From the NCBI RefSeq assembly GCF_000297215.2, contig NZ_AMFF02000098.1, forward strand, positions 1 through 33,964: a stretch of DNA of 33,964 nt, given 5' to 3'. The translations under genes were made by a program, and so were the position numbers. Below are positions 18,809 through 28,349 of this stretch, one piece after another. The DNA is from Piscirickettsia salmonis LF-89 = ATCC VR-1361 (GTDB lineage Bacteria > Pseudomonadota > Gammaproteobacteria > Piscirickettsiales > Piscirickettsiaceae). A model generated the notes under the pieces. That model ran no database searches, was not told where the DNA came from, and saw only the letters and a program-made list of their open reading frames with translations. Numbering within the stretch: the stretch's first letter is position 1; every line of letters starts with the position of its first letter.

Positions 18809-19507
18809 ATGCAACAAGAAAAATTCAAACAAATGTCTGCCGATTTAATGGCCTTAAAAGAAAGTGAATTTTTAGCACACAACTTTAATAAAAACCCCAT
18901 CGCTCAAGCACATCAACAATTTAACCAAAAGCAAATTACATTTTTTATTCAACAATGGGCGCTCATTGCTAACCGTTATATTACAAACTTAATCCAAATG
19001 GAAAAGACAATCAGTCCAAATGGCTGGGAAATTGTTGCCACTATAATTCAAGAAATCATTACGGACGAGTTAAGTCATCACACACAAAAAACCACTCATT
19101 ATGAAACATTAGGAATTAACTTTCATAATATAACCGCTTCGAGAGCAACATCAGTACTTTTTAACAACATGGACACTGCTTTCTGCAAAGAAGTTTCCTA
19201 TATTGTCGGCACGCTCTATGCTACCGAGGCGAAAGCTATCGAAGAGTTACTAATGCTTAGAAAGATCATACTGTCCTTATCAAAAGGCAATCTGTCTAGC
19301 ACCATGCATGTCTTTCTCGATGAGCCTATTAATAAATGGAAAATTACTCACTTAGAAGGTCTGAATAGCAGTATCTATAAATACTTAAGCCCTGAAGACT
19401 ATGGCCTTTTTCGATTAGGTTTTACGGATATGATTCTAGGGCTCAATGCCTGGTGGATGAATATTACGACAGAAACATTAGCACAGCGAGAAACAGTCGA
19501 GGCTTAA
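18809..19507 (+). CDS. Heme-oxygenase/TenA-fold-like protein
   Basis: This 232-residue, almost wholly helical, soluble protein has no signal peptide. Spaced acidic and histidine residues (IIQEIITDELSHHTQKTTHYETLG, about 80-103; LYATEAKAIEELL, about 143-155; ITHLEG) resemble the TenA/PqqC/CADD group. In that group a bundle of helices carries a diiron or substrate site. I cannot assign a reaction; candidates include an iron-containing redox enzyme or a CADD-like enzyme of pABA supply. The start is the ATG at 18809, with AGAGGAG 8 nt upstream. The longer reading from 18716 has no such site. It is convergent with the tRNA pair. Confidence 0.5.
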   Translation: MQQEKFKQMSADLMALKESEFLAHNFNKNPIAQAHQQFNQKQITFFIQQWALIANRYITNLIQMEKTISPNGWEIVATIIQEIITDELSHHTQKTTHYETLGINFHNITASRATSVLFNNMDTAFCKEVSYIVGTLYATEAKAIEELLMLRKIILSLSKGNLSSTMHVFLDEPINKWKITHLEGLNSSIYKYLSPEDYGLFRLGFTDMILGLNAWWMNITTETLAQRETVEA

Positions 19508-19539
19508 AGCAATAAGGTGAGGAGAAAGGCAAGGTAAGT

Positions 19540-19616
19540 TGGCGCGCCCGGAAGGATTCGAACCTCCGACCGCCTGGTTCGTAGCCAGGTACTCTATCCA
19601 GCTGAGCTACGGGCGC
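19540..19616 (-). tRNA. tRNA-Arg (anticodon ACG)
   Basis: This is a 77-nt cloverleaf with 7-bp acceptor GCGCCCG/CGGGCGC, D-arm AGCTCAGCTGGATAGAGT and T-arm GGAGGTTCGAATCCTTCC. The 3' CCA is encoded at 19540-19542. The anticodon ACG at 19580-19582 becomes ICG after deamination by TadA and reads CGU/CGC/CGA. It follows the tRNA-Ser gene by 11 bp, the csrA-serV-argV order known from E. coli. Confidence 0.97.
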
Positions 19617-19627
19617 GTCGATTAACG

Positions 19628-19717
<90 letters not shown>

Positions 19718-19730
19718 AGCGACTCGGCAA

Positions 19731-19758
19731 ATTATACAGACTTGCCGAGCGAAGTCAA
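19731..19758 (-). promoter_or_regulatory. Sigma70 promoter of the tRNA-Ser/Arg operon
   Basis: On the minus strand, TTGACT (19753-19758, 5 of 6) is followed by a 16-nt spacer and a perfect TATAAT (19731-19736). The +1 would fall about 7 nt before the tRNA-Ser 5' end. The stretch between -10 and tRNA is GC-rich (GCCGAGTCGC), like the discriminator of stringently controlled promoters. An 8-bp dyad, CTCGGCAA (19723-19730) / TTGCCGAG (19742-19749), flanks the -10. Confidence 0.8.
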
Positions 19759-19770
19759 ATACTTAGGACT

Positions 19771-19804
19771 TATTTCCATCTATAATTATCTATTTCCATC
19801 TATA
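19771..19804. repeat. 14-nt direct repeat across the csrA stop
   Basis: TATTTCCATCTATA occurs exactly twice, at 19771-19784 and 19791-19804 (20-nt period). The second copy encodes part of the last CsrA residues (IDGNR) and the first lies just past the stop at 19786. Confidence 0.85.
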
Positions 19805-20049
19805 TCATCACTGCCTGGGAAAGGGACACGATTACCGTTCATTTCAGAACCAGAAGAATGGCCTGCTTGACTTTGACCACCATCTTTTTCTTCTTGAATG
19901 CGTAAATAGATTTCTTCACGGTGAACAGAGACCTCTTTAGGTGCATTCACACCAATACGAACTTGATTACCACGAATACCGAGGACAGTCACAGTGACAT
20001 CATCACCAATCATTAATGTTTCACCAATACGGCGAGTTAAAATTAACAT
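19786..20049 (-). CDS. csrA: Carbon storage regulator CsrA, extended C-terminus
   Basis: CsrA dimers bind GGA motifs in mRNA leaders and alter translation and stability. Residues 1-58 are near-identical to the known core: [24 protein letters not shown] with R6/R7, and [15 protein letters not shown] with R44, which contacts RNA. E. coli CsrA ends at 61 residues; this one has about 26 more, polar and probably disordered ([18 protein letters not shown] and onward). AAGGAG lies 8 nt before the ATG. That GGA, and a GGGAC about 30 nt further upstream, are possible autoregulatory sites. alaS lies upstream beyond a terminator and the tRNA pair lies downstream. Confidence 0.95.
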   Translation of the reverse strand: MLILTRRIGETLMIGDDVTVTVLGIRGNQVRIGVNAPKEVSVHREEIYLRIQEEKDGGQSQAGHSSGSEMNGNRVPFPGSDDIDGNR

Positions 20050-20297
20050 TAAAATTTTCTCCTTTGCTTAAACCCTTCGCATCTCATGTCCCACAGAACC
20101 TGGTCAGTTATACTACGAGCTAGGCACTAGAGTCTTTATGCCCTAGTACTAATATCGTCAAAAATAACAACTGACTTTAGTCTAAACATTCGCCCTAAAA
20201 CATCCGTTAGGACTTATGCTGTGCAACATCAAGCACGAGCTGCGAATACTACCCTGTTCTTTATAAAAATTCAACAAATTTAGCACATCTTTAACAT
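20050..20297 (-). promoter_or_regulatory. csrA upstream region
   Basis: A minus-strand TATAAC (20107-20112) is a possible -10. Its -35 zone is occupied by the imperfect dyad CTAGGCA/TGCCCTAG (20120-20146, given on the plus strand) rather than a TTGACA-like hexamer. That is compatible with an activated or alternative-sigma promoter. No other structure was found. Confidence 0.3.
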
Positions 20298-20298
20298 A

Positions 20299-20321
20299 AA
20301 AAGGCCCTTCCTGGACCTTTT
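20299..20321 (-). terminator. Intrinsic terminator after alaS
   Basis: On the minus strand AAAAGGTCC / GGGCCTTTT (9 bp with one G-T pair, 5-nt loop) runs into TTTTTAT, about 35 bp after the alaS stop. Confidence 0.8.
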
Positions 20322-20355
20322 ATTAAATCAAATTATTTTTATTTTATCGCTAGAT

Positions 20356-22950
20356 TTATAGCCGCTCAGCCACCCAAGCAGTTACATTTTCTAGCGCTTG
20401 GGCCAGTTTTTCAGGCTCGCGGCCACCGGCTTGGGCCATATCCGGCCGACCACCGCCTTTACCGCCAACTTGCTCTGCCACAAAGTTAACTAATTGTCCT
20501 GCCGGTACTTTACCCTTGCAATCAGGTGTAGAACCTGCAATTAAGTGAACCCGGCTATCCTGTACAACGGCCAAAATAATCACCGCAGAACCCAGTTTAT
20601 TTTTCAACTGATCGACTAAATCACGCAAGCCTTTCGCTTCAACGCCCTCAACTTTCGTAGCCAAAAGTTTAACGCCTTTAACCTCTACCGCTAGGGATGC
20701 TAAATCAGCACCTTGAGAACGGGCTAACTGCGCTTTTAAGCGCTCAGTTTCTTTCTCTAAGTGACGCAGTTTTAACAATAACTGATCTGCTTTTTCAACC
20801 ACAGTATGGCGATTGCCCTTAAATTTTTCTGCCAACGTCTGCAACGCTTGCTCATGAACAGTCACATAAACCAAGGCGTCTTCACCCGTCACCGCCTCAA
20901 TACGACGTACACCTGCAGCAATACCTGACTCACTGGTAATTTTCATCAAACCAATATCACCGGTGCGCTTAGTATGTGTTCCACCACAAAGCTCCATAGA
21001 AAAATTACCCATAGACAGCACACGCACATCATCCGCATATTTTTCGCCAAATAAAGCCATTGCTCCTTGTGCTTGCGCGACCTCTATTGCCATTATATTT
21101 GTTTCTATAGGATGATTGCAGCGAATCTGCTGATTGACCAAACCTTCTATTTCAGCTAACTGTACTGCATTAATCGCTTCAAAATGAGAGAAATCAAAAC
21201 GTAAATGTCCACTATCGACCAAAGAACCTTTTTGCATCACATGCTCACCCAACACTTTTCTTAACGCTGCATGTAATAAATGCGTTGCTGAGTGATTTAA
21301 CGCTGTTGCTTGGCGTTGCTTATCATCAACTAAGGCCTGCACCTCTTCACCAATAAAAAACTCACCTTTAACCACTCGACCAATATGCAAAATCGCCTCT
21401 TGCTGCTTTTGCGTATCTGTGACTAGAAACTCAGCTCCTCCTGCCTTAATGATTCCAATATCGCCCACTTGCCCGCCAGACTCAGCATAAAAGGGCGACG
21501 CATCGAGCACGAGCACCCCCTCTTGGCCTGAGGTAATTTGCTCAACACTTACTCTACCTAGAATAATATCCGTCACTTTTACCTGATCTTGCGTTTTATC
21601 ATAACCATTAAATGTTGAGCAGGTTTCTAACTGAACTAACTCATTATAATCCAGGGAAAACTGACTTGCAGCGCGGGCACGCTCACGCTGTGCCTCCATA
21701 TGCACCTCAAAACCTGCTTCATCAACAGAGAGATTACGCTCCCGAGCAATATCTGCCGTCAAATCCACCGGAAAACCATACGTATCATAAAGTTTAAAAA
21801 TAGTCTCACCAGGAATCTCAGAGCTGGTTAAATCTGCAATACTTTGCTCAAAAACACGCATACCTTGCTCCAGCGTTTTTGCAAACTGCTCTTCTTCTTG
21901 CAGTAATATACGTTCAATCATCGCCTGTTGCTGAAGCAGTTCTGGATAAGCCTCTCCCATCTGTTGTACCAGCGGGGCAACTAACTTGCAAAAAAATGCG
22001 TCTTGAATACCTAATTTATGGCCATGACGAATGGCGCGACGAATAATACGCCTAAGCACATAACCTCGACTTTCGCTCGAAGGGACAACTCCATCAACAA
22101 TTAAAAAACTACACGAACGAATATGATCAGCAATGACCCGCAATGACGGGTTTGCCAAATCACGGCAATGCGCCAAATCTGCGGCATAACGAATTAAGGC
22201 CTGAAAAAGATCAATATCGTAGTTATTGTGCACTCCTTGTAAAATAGCGGCTAAGCGCTCAAGACCCATCCCCGTATCAACAGATGGCTTAGGCAACGGG
22301 TTAAGTTCACCATCGGCCCCCCGGTTATATTGCATAAAGACAATATTCCAGATTTCTATATAGCGATCACCGTCTTCATCGACAGTCCCTGGCAACCCAC
22401 CAAACACCTCAGGTCCATGATCATAAAAAATTTCACTGCATGGGCCACACGGCCCAGTATCACCCATTTCCCAAAAATTATCTTTAGTGGCAATACGAAT
22501 CACTCGTTCTTGACTTAAGCCGATATCATTGGTCCAAATCGTCGCGGCTTCCTCGTCTTTGTCATACACCGTCACCCATAGTTTTTCTTTAGGCAACTTC
22601 ATAACTTCAGTTAAAAACTCCCATGCAAACAAAATCGCTTCACGCTTGAAATAATCACCAAAGCTAAAATTACCCAACATCTCAAAAAACGTATGATGGC
22701 GTGCGGTATAGCCAACATTATCCAAGTCATTATGCTTGCCCCCTGCGCGCACGCAACGCTGAGACGAGGTCGCTCGTGTATAATCACCTTGCTCTTGACC
22801 TAAAAAAACATCCTTAAACTGCACCATGCCGGCATTAGTAAATAATAATGTCGGATCATCTTTAGGCACTAAAGAACTGCTGGGCACAACACTGTGCCCT
22901 TTACCTTTGAAATAATCTAAAAACGCTTGACGAATTATGGCTGTTTTCAT
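20356..22950 (-). CDS. alaS: Alanyl-tRNA synthetase
   Basis: This 864-residue class II synthetase charges tRNA-Ala. The N-terminal catalytic domain shows [16 protein letters not shown] and [16 protein letters not shown], then [15 protein letters not shown]. The editing domain has the zinc-type motif HSATHLLHA (about 553-561) and [13 protein letters not shown] (about 655). The C-terminal C-Ala region is glycine-rich with [15 protein letters not shown]. The length is slightly shorter than E. coli (876). The ATG overlaps the recX stop by ATGA, so it is translationally coupled to recX. Confidence 0.97.
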   Translation of the reverse strand: MKTAIIRQAFLDYFKGKGHSVVPSSSLVPKDDPTLLFTNAGMVQFKDVFLGQEQGDYTRATSSQRCVRAGGKHNDLDNVGYTARHHTFFEMLGNFSFGDYFKREAILFAWEFLTEVMKLPKEKLWVTVYDKDEEAATIWTNDIGLSQERVIRIATKDNFWEMGDTGPCGPCSEIFYDHGPEVFGGLPGTVDEDGDRYIEIWNIVFMQYNRGADGELNPLPKPSVDTGMGLERLAAILQGVHNNYDIDLFQALIRYAADLAHCRDLANPSLRVIADHIRSCSFLIVDGVVPSSESRGYVLRRIIRRAIRHGHKLGIQDAFFCKLVAPLVQQMGEAYPELLQQQAMIERILLQEEEQFAKTLEQGMRVFEQSIADLTSSEIPGETIFKLYDTYGFPVDLTADIARERNLSVDEAGFEVHMEAQRERARAASQFSLDYNELVQLETCSTFNGYDKTQDQVKVTDIILGRVSVEQITSGQEGVLVLDASPFYAESGGQVGDIGIIKAGGAEFLVTDTQKQQEAILHIGRVVKGEFFIGEEVQALVDDKQRQATALNHSATHLLHAALRKVLGEHVMQKGSLVDSGHLRFDFSHFEAINAVQLAEIEGLVNQQIRCNHPIETNIMAIEVAQAQGAMALFGEKYADDVRVLSMGNFSMELCGGTHTKRTGDIGLMKITSESGIAAGVRRIEAVTGEDALVYVTVHEQALQTLAEKFKGNRHTVVEKADQLLLKLRHLEKETERLKAQLARSQGADLASLAVEVKGVKLLATKVEGVEAKGLRDLVDQLKNKLGSAVIILAVVQDSRVHLIAGSTPDCKGKVPAGQLVNFVAEQVGGKGGGRPDMAQAGGREPEKLAQALENVTAWVAERL

Positions 22951-23429
22951 TCTTCACTCACTTGCTGACGGCCTTGCTGTAAAGCCGCTTGAATATGCTC
23001 GAACTCAAAGCCTCGAGACTGTAAAAATCGTATTTGGCGCGCCTGATCATTAAGATATTCTCCTGAACGGCCAAAGCGCTTATACCACACCCTAAACGCG
23101 TTATCATACCATTGCTCATCATAGTCTGCGAGTACAGTAATAATAATCGACTCTGTCACTCCCTTATGAAATAAAGCCTGTTTGATTTTTAACGGTCCCT
23201 GACCCGCTGCCACTTTAACCCGTACATAACTTTCACAAAAACGCTGATCGCACAGCAAGTTTTGCGCTTGCAAAGCGCTTAAAACAACATCAAGTAAGGG
23301 CAATAATTGACAATCAATACGAGGCTTTAACCGTTCATAAAGCTCACAATAAGAATATTCGCGTCGCGCTAAAAAACGAATCGCGGCGACACGAATCGAC
23401 GAGGCATCAACCAGCGGCGTGTTCTGCAT
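22947..23429 (-). CDS. recX: RecA regulator RecX
   Basis: This 160-residue helical-repeat protein usually limits RecA filament extension. Typical features are [22 protein letters not shown] (about 16-37) and [28 protein letters not shown] (about 63-90). The C-terminal [18 protein letters not shown] completes the third repeat. The only suitable start, the ATG at 23429, lies inside the last codons of recA (23-bp overlap) with a weak RBS. Expression is therefore probably by reinitiation or read-through from recA, as known for recA-recX in other bacteria. It is the second gene of recA-recX-alaS. Confidence 0.92.
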   Translation of the reverse strand: MQNTPLVDASSIRVAAIRFLARREYSYCELYERLKPRIDCQLLPLLDVVLSALQAQNLLCDQRFCESYVRVKVAAGQGPLKIKQALFHKGVTESIIITVLADYDEQWYDNAFRVWYKRFGRSGEYLNDQARQIRFLQSRGFEFEHIQAALQQGRQQVSEE

Positions 23430-24447
23430 TCTGTTCTTTAGCGGCCGAAGTAGTTCCTAGATCAAGTTTTTGAGCACGTACGCCTGCTTCAATTTCTGCC
23501 ATCATTTCAGGGTGATCTAATAAAAATTGGCGGACATTTTCCTTACCTTGACCGATGCGTGTTTCATTATAGCTATACCAAGCCCCTGCTTTATCAATCA
23601 ATCCACAATCAACACCTAAGTCTATTACCTCGCCGGCGCGAGAAATACCTTCACCATATAAAATATCAAATTCTGCTTGTTTAAATGGTGGTGCTACTTT
23701 GTTCTTTACCACTTTAACCCGCGTTTGGTTCCCTAGCACATCTTCACCTTTTTTAATCGCTCCAGTACGGCGAATATCCAAGCGCACAGAAGAATAAAAC
23801 TTCAGCGCATTGCCTCCTGTCGTTGTCTCAGGATTACCAAACATCACACCAATTTTCATACGAATTTGATTAATAAAGATCACCAACGTCTTCGAGCGAC
23901 TAATACTACCGGTAATTTTACGCAAGGCCTGGCTCATTAAGCGGGCTTGCAAACCCACATGGACATCTCCCATATCACCATCAATTTCAGCTTTTGGTGT
24001 CAGCGCAGCTACAGAGTCAATGACAACGACATCAACCGCGCTAGAACGGACTAACATATCAGCGATTTCTAAGGCCTGTTCACCAGTATCTGGCTGAGAA
24101 ACAATTAAATCTTCAACATTCACACCCAAGCGCTCAGCATAAATCGGATCTAAAGCATGCTCGGCATCAATAAAAGCCGCTGTGCCACCTTTTTTCTGGC
24201 ACTCTGCAATGGCTTGCAAAGTCAACGTGGTTTTTCCTGAAGATTCAGGCCCGTAAATTTCAACAATACGGCCTTTCGGCAACCCCCCCACACCCAAGGC
24301 AATATCCAACCCCAACGATCCAGTCGAGATAACTTCTAGACCTTGGTTTAAATTAGAATCCCCTAAACGCATCACCGAACCTTTACCAAATTGACGTTCA
24401 ATTTGCGATAAAGCGGCCTGTAAAGCTTTGCTTTTTTGTTCTGACAT
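23407..24447 (-). CDS. recA: Recombinase RecA
   Basis: This 346-residue RecA forms ATP-dependent filaments on single-stranded DNA for strand exchange, and serves as co-protease where an SOS system exists. Walker A is GPESSGKTT (66-74) and Walker B is [17 protein letters not shown]. Loop L1 is around [19 protein letters not shown] and loop L2 is in [25 protein letters not shown] lies 9 nt before the ATG. The 172-bp gap to pncC holds a promoter-like AT-rich palindrome and a 16-bp dyad, but no CTGT-N8-ACAG box. The gene overlaps recX. Confidence 0.98.
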   Translation of the reverse strand: MSEQKSKALQAALSQIERQFGKGSVMRLGDSNLNQGLEVISTGSLGLDIALGVGGLPKGRIVEIYGPESSGKTTLTLQAIAECQKKGGTAAFIDAEHALDPIYAERLGVNVEDLIVSQPDTGEQALEIADMLVRSSAVDVVVIDSVAALTPKAEIDGDMGDVHVGLQARLMSQALRKITGSISRSKTLVIFINQIRMKIGVMFGNPETTTGGNALKFYSSVRLDIRRTGAIKKGEDVLGNQTRVKVVKNKVAPPFKQAEFDILYGEGISRAGEVIDLGVDCGLIDKAGAWYSYNETRIGQGKENVRQFLLDHPEMMAEIEAGVRAQKLDLGTTSAAKEQNAEHAAG

Positions 24448-24492
24448 AAGTTTTATCCCCTCATTTTTATGCGTTTATTCTATGCTAAAGGC

Positions 24493-24508
24493 CGCTTGGG
24501 ACCAAGCG
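24493..24508. promoter_or_regulatory. Dyad in recA leader
   Basis: CGCTTGG-GA-CCAAGCG is a perfect 7-bp inverted repeat with a 2-bp centre, 46 bp upstream of the recA ATG. It could be a repressor operator or a tight RNA hairpin. A possible promoter (minus-strand TTGGTA, 17 nt, TATAGA, near 24544-24572) lies further upstream. Confidence 0.4.
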
Positions 24509-24619
24509 CTATTATCTACACACTTAATCTACCCTTCCATAACCGTTCTATAATATGGTCTATATATAGTACCAAGCTCACTATCTCAGCGTATCGTTCA
24601 TAATAACTAAGCGCCAAAC

Positions 24620-25105
24620 TTAACTCAAACGGGTAAGTAAACCAGTCAACGCAGCATGAACTGCTCTTAACCTTATTTCTTCTCGATTACCAGCAAATAA
24701 ATAACGCTCCGCCGTCACATCACCACTGACACACCAAGATAGCCAAACCGTCCCCACTGGCTTATCTATAGACCCTCCATCAGGCCCGGCAATGCCACTT
24801 GCAGCCACCCCCACAGCACAACTACTGCGCTCACACGCATGGTGCGACATCAAACGCACCACCTCCTCACTTACCGCGCCTTTTTCTTCTAATAGATGAT
24901 AAGGCACATCAAGCATGTCATGCTTGGCTCGATTACTATAGGTAACAAATCCCCGTTCAAACCAGGCTGAACTACCTGCAGCATCAGTGATTGCCCCAGC
25001 AATTAAACCGGCGGTACACGACTCTGCTGTCACCAACCACAGCCCCTGTGATTTAAGTTGTTGACCAAGCTCTGCCGCAATGACATGAATATTACCCTCT
25101 TCCAT
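24620..25105 (-). CDS. pncC: Nicotinamide-nucleotide amidase (CinA C-terminal type)
   Basis: This 161-residue stand-alone CinA C-terminal domain deamidates NMN to nicotinate mononucleotide, recycling pyridine nucleotides released by DNA ligase. Signatures are LVTAESCTAGLIAGAIT (24-40, with the nucleophile S29), FVTYSNRAKHDML, and VGVAASGIAGPDGGSIDKPVGTVW. The ATG at 25105 is preferred over the TTG at 25114, because AAGGAG lies 10 nt before the ATG. The pncC-recA order is widely conserved. It diverges from mutS across 107 bp. Confidence 0.93.
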   Translation of the reverse strand: MEEGNIHVIAAELGQQLKSQGLWLVTAESCTAGLIAGAITDAAGSSAWFERGFVTYSNRAKHDMLDVPYHLLEEKGAVSEEVVRLMSHHACERSSCAVGVAASGIAGPDGGSIDKPVGTVWLSWCVSGDVTAERYLFAGNREEIRLRAVHAALTGLLTRLS

Positions 25106-25212
25106 TCTAAGCAAACTCCTTTTATCATCGTTGCTCTAGAAATCAAACATTATAAAACTAAATGAACGATTATTAGCAGTAAATTAAAAACTATAAACAA
25201 TAAGGTACCTAG

Positions 25213-27783
25213 ATGAGTGCAGTGAAGCAACCATTACAGCAACATACCCCAATGATGCAACAATACTTAACCTTAAAAGCCAACCATCAGGATACTCTGA
25301 TGTTTTATCGTATGGGTGATTTCTATGAATTATTTTTTGATGATGCTAAAAAAGCCGCGGCTTTACTCGATATTGGCCTGACGGCACGGGGAAAATCTGG
25401 CGGCAATGCCATCCCCATGGCAGGCGTCCCTTATCACGCCGCTGATAATTATATTTCACGTTTAATTAACCTAGGTGAATCAGTCGTCATTTGTGAACAA
25501 GTGGGCGATCCCAAAACCAGCAAAGGCCCTGTTGAACGCAAAGTAACGCGGATTATTACCCCAGGAACGGTCAGCGATGAGCATTATTTAAAAGAGCGCC
25601 ATGATAATTTACTACTGGCCTTGCATACTCATAAAAACCAGCATGGCCTCGCTTATTTTGATATGGGCAGCGGCCGCTTTAACATCATGCAGTTAAACAC
25701 TGAAGAAGCCCTAGTGAGCGAACTAGAGCGTCTACAAGCGGCAGAAATCTTACTCAGTGAGACGCACCCTTTCATCAATCAATTTAATAATCAGCAATTA
25801 CCATTGCGTAAACGTCCAGAATGGGATTTTGACCTCACTACCGCCACCACTTCGATTAAAAAGCAATTTGGCTATCATGATTTAACTGGACTAGATTGCA
25901 TTAATTATCCCCTAGCCCTCTGTGCCGCTGGCAGCTTATTGCATTATTTAAAAGAAACCCAACGTACCACCCTCTCTCACATTCAAGGTCTACGTGTCGA
26001 GCAACACAGTGATTATTTAATTCTCGATGCCGCTACGCGCCGTAATTTAGAACTAACGCAAAATTTGCAAGGCAGCCAAAAACATACCCTCGCTGCCGTC
26101 ATCGATCAAAGTAGCACCGCCATGGGCAGCCGCTTATTGCGCCGCTGGCTCCATCAACCCATACGCAACACAGAAAAATTAACATTACGCCATAGTATCA
26201 TCAACGAATTACTTGATAATCAAGCCTACCTGCCTCTCCAAAAGCTCTTACAAAACACGGCTGATATCGAGCGCATTGTCACCCGCATTACCTTAAACTC
26301 CGCCCGCCCACGGGACTTAACTCAATTACGAGATACCTTGCAGCTCATCCCTGAATTATTTAGCCACTACAAACGTTTATCCGACCCAGCCCAACAGGCT
26401 TTAACTGCTGCTCCACTACCTCAAGATGATTTACTCGCCTGTTTAAGCAAGGCCATTATTGATAACCCACCACAACTTATTCGTGACGGCGGTGTCATTG
26501 CCCCAGGCTTTGATACTGAACTCGATGAACTACGCAGTCTTTCAGCAAATGCCAATGATTATTTACTGCAGCTTGAACAACATGAAAAAGAAGCAACCGG
26601 CTTATCTACCCTGAAAGTCGGCTATAACCGTATACATGGCTATTACATTGAAATCAGCAAAGCTCAAGCCGCAACAGCACCAGAGCACTATACCCGCAGG
26701 CAAACTTTAAAAAATGCTGAGCGCTTTATTACCGAGGAGCTCAAAGGCTTTGAAGATAAAGTCTTAAGTGCCAAAGAACGTGCACTAGCCCGTGAAAAAG
26801 CCCTATATGAAAATATCTTGCAGCATCTTGCTGAACATACAGAATCACTCCAAGCCCTCGCAACAGCCCTTGCTGAATTTGATGTCTTTGCTAATTTTGC
26901 TGAACGCGCTGAAACGCTAAATTTAACCGCACCCACCTTAACCACTGAACCGGGGATTACTATTCAGCAAGGTCGCCATCTCGTCGTTGAGCATGAGCTA
27001 CAAGCGGACTTCACACCCAATGATTTAAATTTACAGCAAAATCGCCGTATGCTCATTATTACTGGACCCAACATGGGCGGAAAATCAACTTATATGCGCC
27101 AAACTGCGCTCATTACCTTATTAAGTTATATCGGCAGTTTTGTACCCGCCCAAGCCGTCACCATTGGTCCCATTGACCGTATCTTTACTCGCATTGGTGC
27201 CGCAGATGACCTTGCCAGTGATCGTTCAACCTTTATGGTTGAAATGAGTGAAACCGCTAATATTTTACATAATGCCACAACACATAGCCTCATCTTAATG
27301 GATGAAATCGGCCGCGGTACCAGCACCTTCGACGGTTTATCCCTGGCCTGGGCCAGTGCCCAACACCTCGCTCAATCAATTAAAGCCTTTACTTTGTTTG
27401 CCACTCATTATTTTGAACTCACGGCATTACCAGGCAGTGTACCTAATTGTCATAATGTCCATCTCAGTGCCATAGAGCACGATGAACGTATTGTCTTTTT
27501 ACATACGGTCAGCGAGGGTGCGGCCAGTCAAAGTTACGGCTTACAGGTCGCACAACTCGCCGGTGTGCCTAGCCAAGTTATTCAAATGGCTAAAGCTAAG
27601 CTTAATACCCTAGAGCAACCTCTGCCCACCACCATAACAGCCCAGCCAACACAAACAAACTTAAACCTCGATAGCGCAGACGAACCTCAAGCACTTAAAG
27701 CGCTACGCCATTTAAACCCAGATGAATTAAGCCCACGCCAAGCACAAGATGCTCTGTATCAACTCAAACAGTTATTACAATAA
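25213..27783 (+). CDS. mutS: DNA mismatch repair protein MutS
   Basis: This 856-residue ATPase recognises mismatches and small loops and recruits MutL. The N-terminal mismatch-reading motif is [15 protein letters not shown], with F37 and E39 equivalent to the Phe-x-Glu wedge. The core and clamp are followed by Walker A GPNMGGKS (618-625) and Walker [17 protein letters not shown] (D697/E698). A C-terminal dimer segment ends at LKQLLQ. AAGG lies upstream of the ATG. mutS adjacent to pncC-recA is a known gammaproteobacterial arrangement. No intrinsic terminator is seen before the next gene. Confidence 0.98.
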   Translation: MSAVKQPLQQHTPMMQQYLTLKANHQDTLMFYRMGDFYELFFDDAKKAAALLDIGLTARGKSGGNAIPMAGVPYHAADNYISRLINLGESVVICEQVGDPKTSKGPVERKVTRIITPGTVSDEHYLKERHDNLLLALHTHKNQHGLAYFDMGSGRFNIMQLNTEEALVSELERLQAAEILLSETHPFINQFNNQQLPLRKRPEWDFDLTTATTSIKKQFGYHDLTGLDCINYPLALCAAGSLLHYLKETQRTTLSHIQGLRVEQHSDYLILDAATRRNLELTQNLQGSQKHTLAAVIDQSSTAMGSRLLRRWLHQPIRNTEKLTLRHSIINELLDNQAYLPLQKLLQNTADIERIVTRITLNSARPRDLTQLRDTLQLIPELFSHYKRLSDPAQQALTAAPLPQDDLLACLSKAIIDNPPQLIRDGGVIAPGFDTELDELRSLSANANDYLLQLEQHEKEATGLSTLKVGYNRIHGYYIEISKAQAATAPEHYTRRQTLKNAERFITEELKGFEDKVLSAKERALAREKALYENILQHLAEHTESLQALATALAEFDVFANFAERAETLNLTAPTLTTEPGITIQQGRHLVVEHELQADFTPNDLNLQQNRRMLIITGPNMGGKSTYMRQTALITLLSYIGSFVPAQAVTIGPIDRIFTRIGAADDLASDRSTFMVEMSETANILHNATTHSLILMDEIGRGTSTFDGLSLAWASAQHLAQSIKAFTLFATHYFELTALPGSVPNCHNVHLSAIEHDERIVFLHTVSEGAASQSYGLQVAQLAGVPSQVIQMAKAKLNTLEQPLPTTITAQPTQTNLNLDSADEPQALKALRHLNPDELSPRQAQDALYQLKQLLQ

Positions 27784-27818
27784 ATTTAATTAAATTAAAA
27801 ACTAAAAAAGAAAAATGC

Positions 27819-28280
27819 ATGAAAAAAACAATATTAACACTTACTTTTATTCAATTTATTTTATTATTTAAGTTTCTTTATGCCACCACACTCACCTGCC
27901 CAGATGCAAGTACCCTCCACTGGCAAGACTCAGCATGGCAAGCTCCACAAGGTTGGAGCCTGATAAATGACCCAGCATTTAGCCCAACCATCAAATTTGC
28001 CACTGTTCAGTACGGTGCTAAATATCACAAGGCCGGAGAAGCCTTTAACGGTAGCGTACAGTGCTACTATGAACTTACCAGTGGTAGCTTATTAATGCTC
28101 AAGCTGACCTCAAAACTGGCATTTAATCTCCCCCCCCCTGGTGGTGCAGGCTGGCGCATGAATATCGTCTATCCACCACTCAATAAAAATCCAGGCTATC
28201 TAAGCGGCTATTGTGGCAGTTATAATCAAACCCTGGCAAAAAGCTGTATTCTTGCCAAAAACCGTGAAATTTATAGCTAA
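27819..28280 (+). CDS. Small secreted protein, four cysteines
   Basis: This 153-residue protein has a signal peptide (about 1-22, LLFKFLYATT). The mature part begins TCPDASTLHWQDSAWQAPQGWSL and carries cysteines at 27, 82, 132 and 143, enough for two disulfides. The pattern CPD...W.AP.GW is reminiscent of the DUF3757 family of small exported proteins, but I am not certain of that. No enzyme motif is seen. It starts 35 bp after mutS with only an A-rich weak RBS, and leads into the decayed region. Function unknown. Confidence 0.7.
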   Translation: MKKTILTLTFIQFILLFKFLYATTLTCPDASTLHWQDSAWQAPQGWSLINDPAFSPTIKFATVQYGAKYHKAGEAFNGSVQCYYELTSGSLLMLKLTSKLAFNLPPPGGAGWRMNIVYPPLNKNPGYLSGYCGSYNQTLAKSCILAKNREIYS

Positions 28281-28349
28281 AAATAATAAGAGACCATTAT
28301 GCAAGCCATGCAGCTTAGCATAACTGACCTCTATAAAAGATACGGCTAT

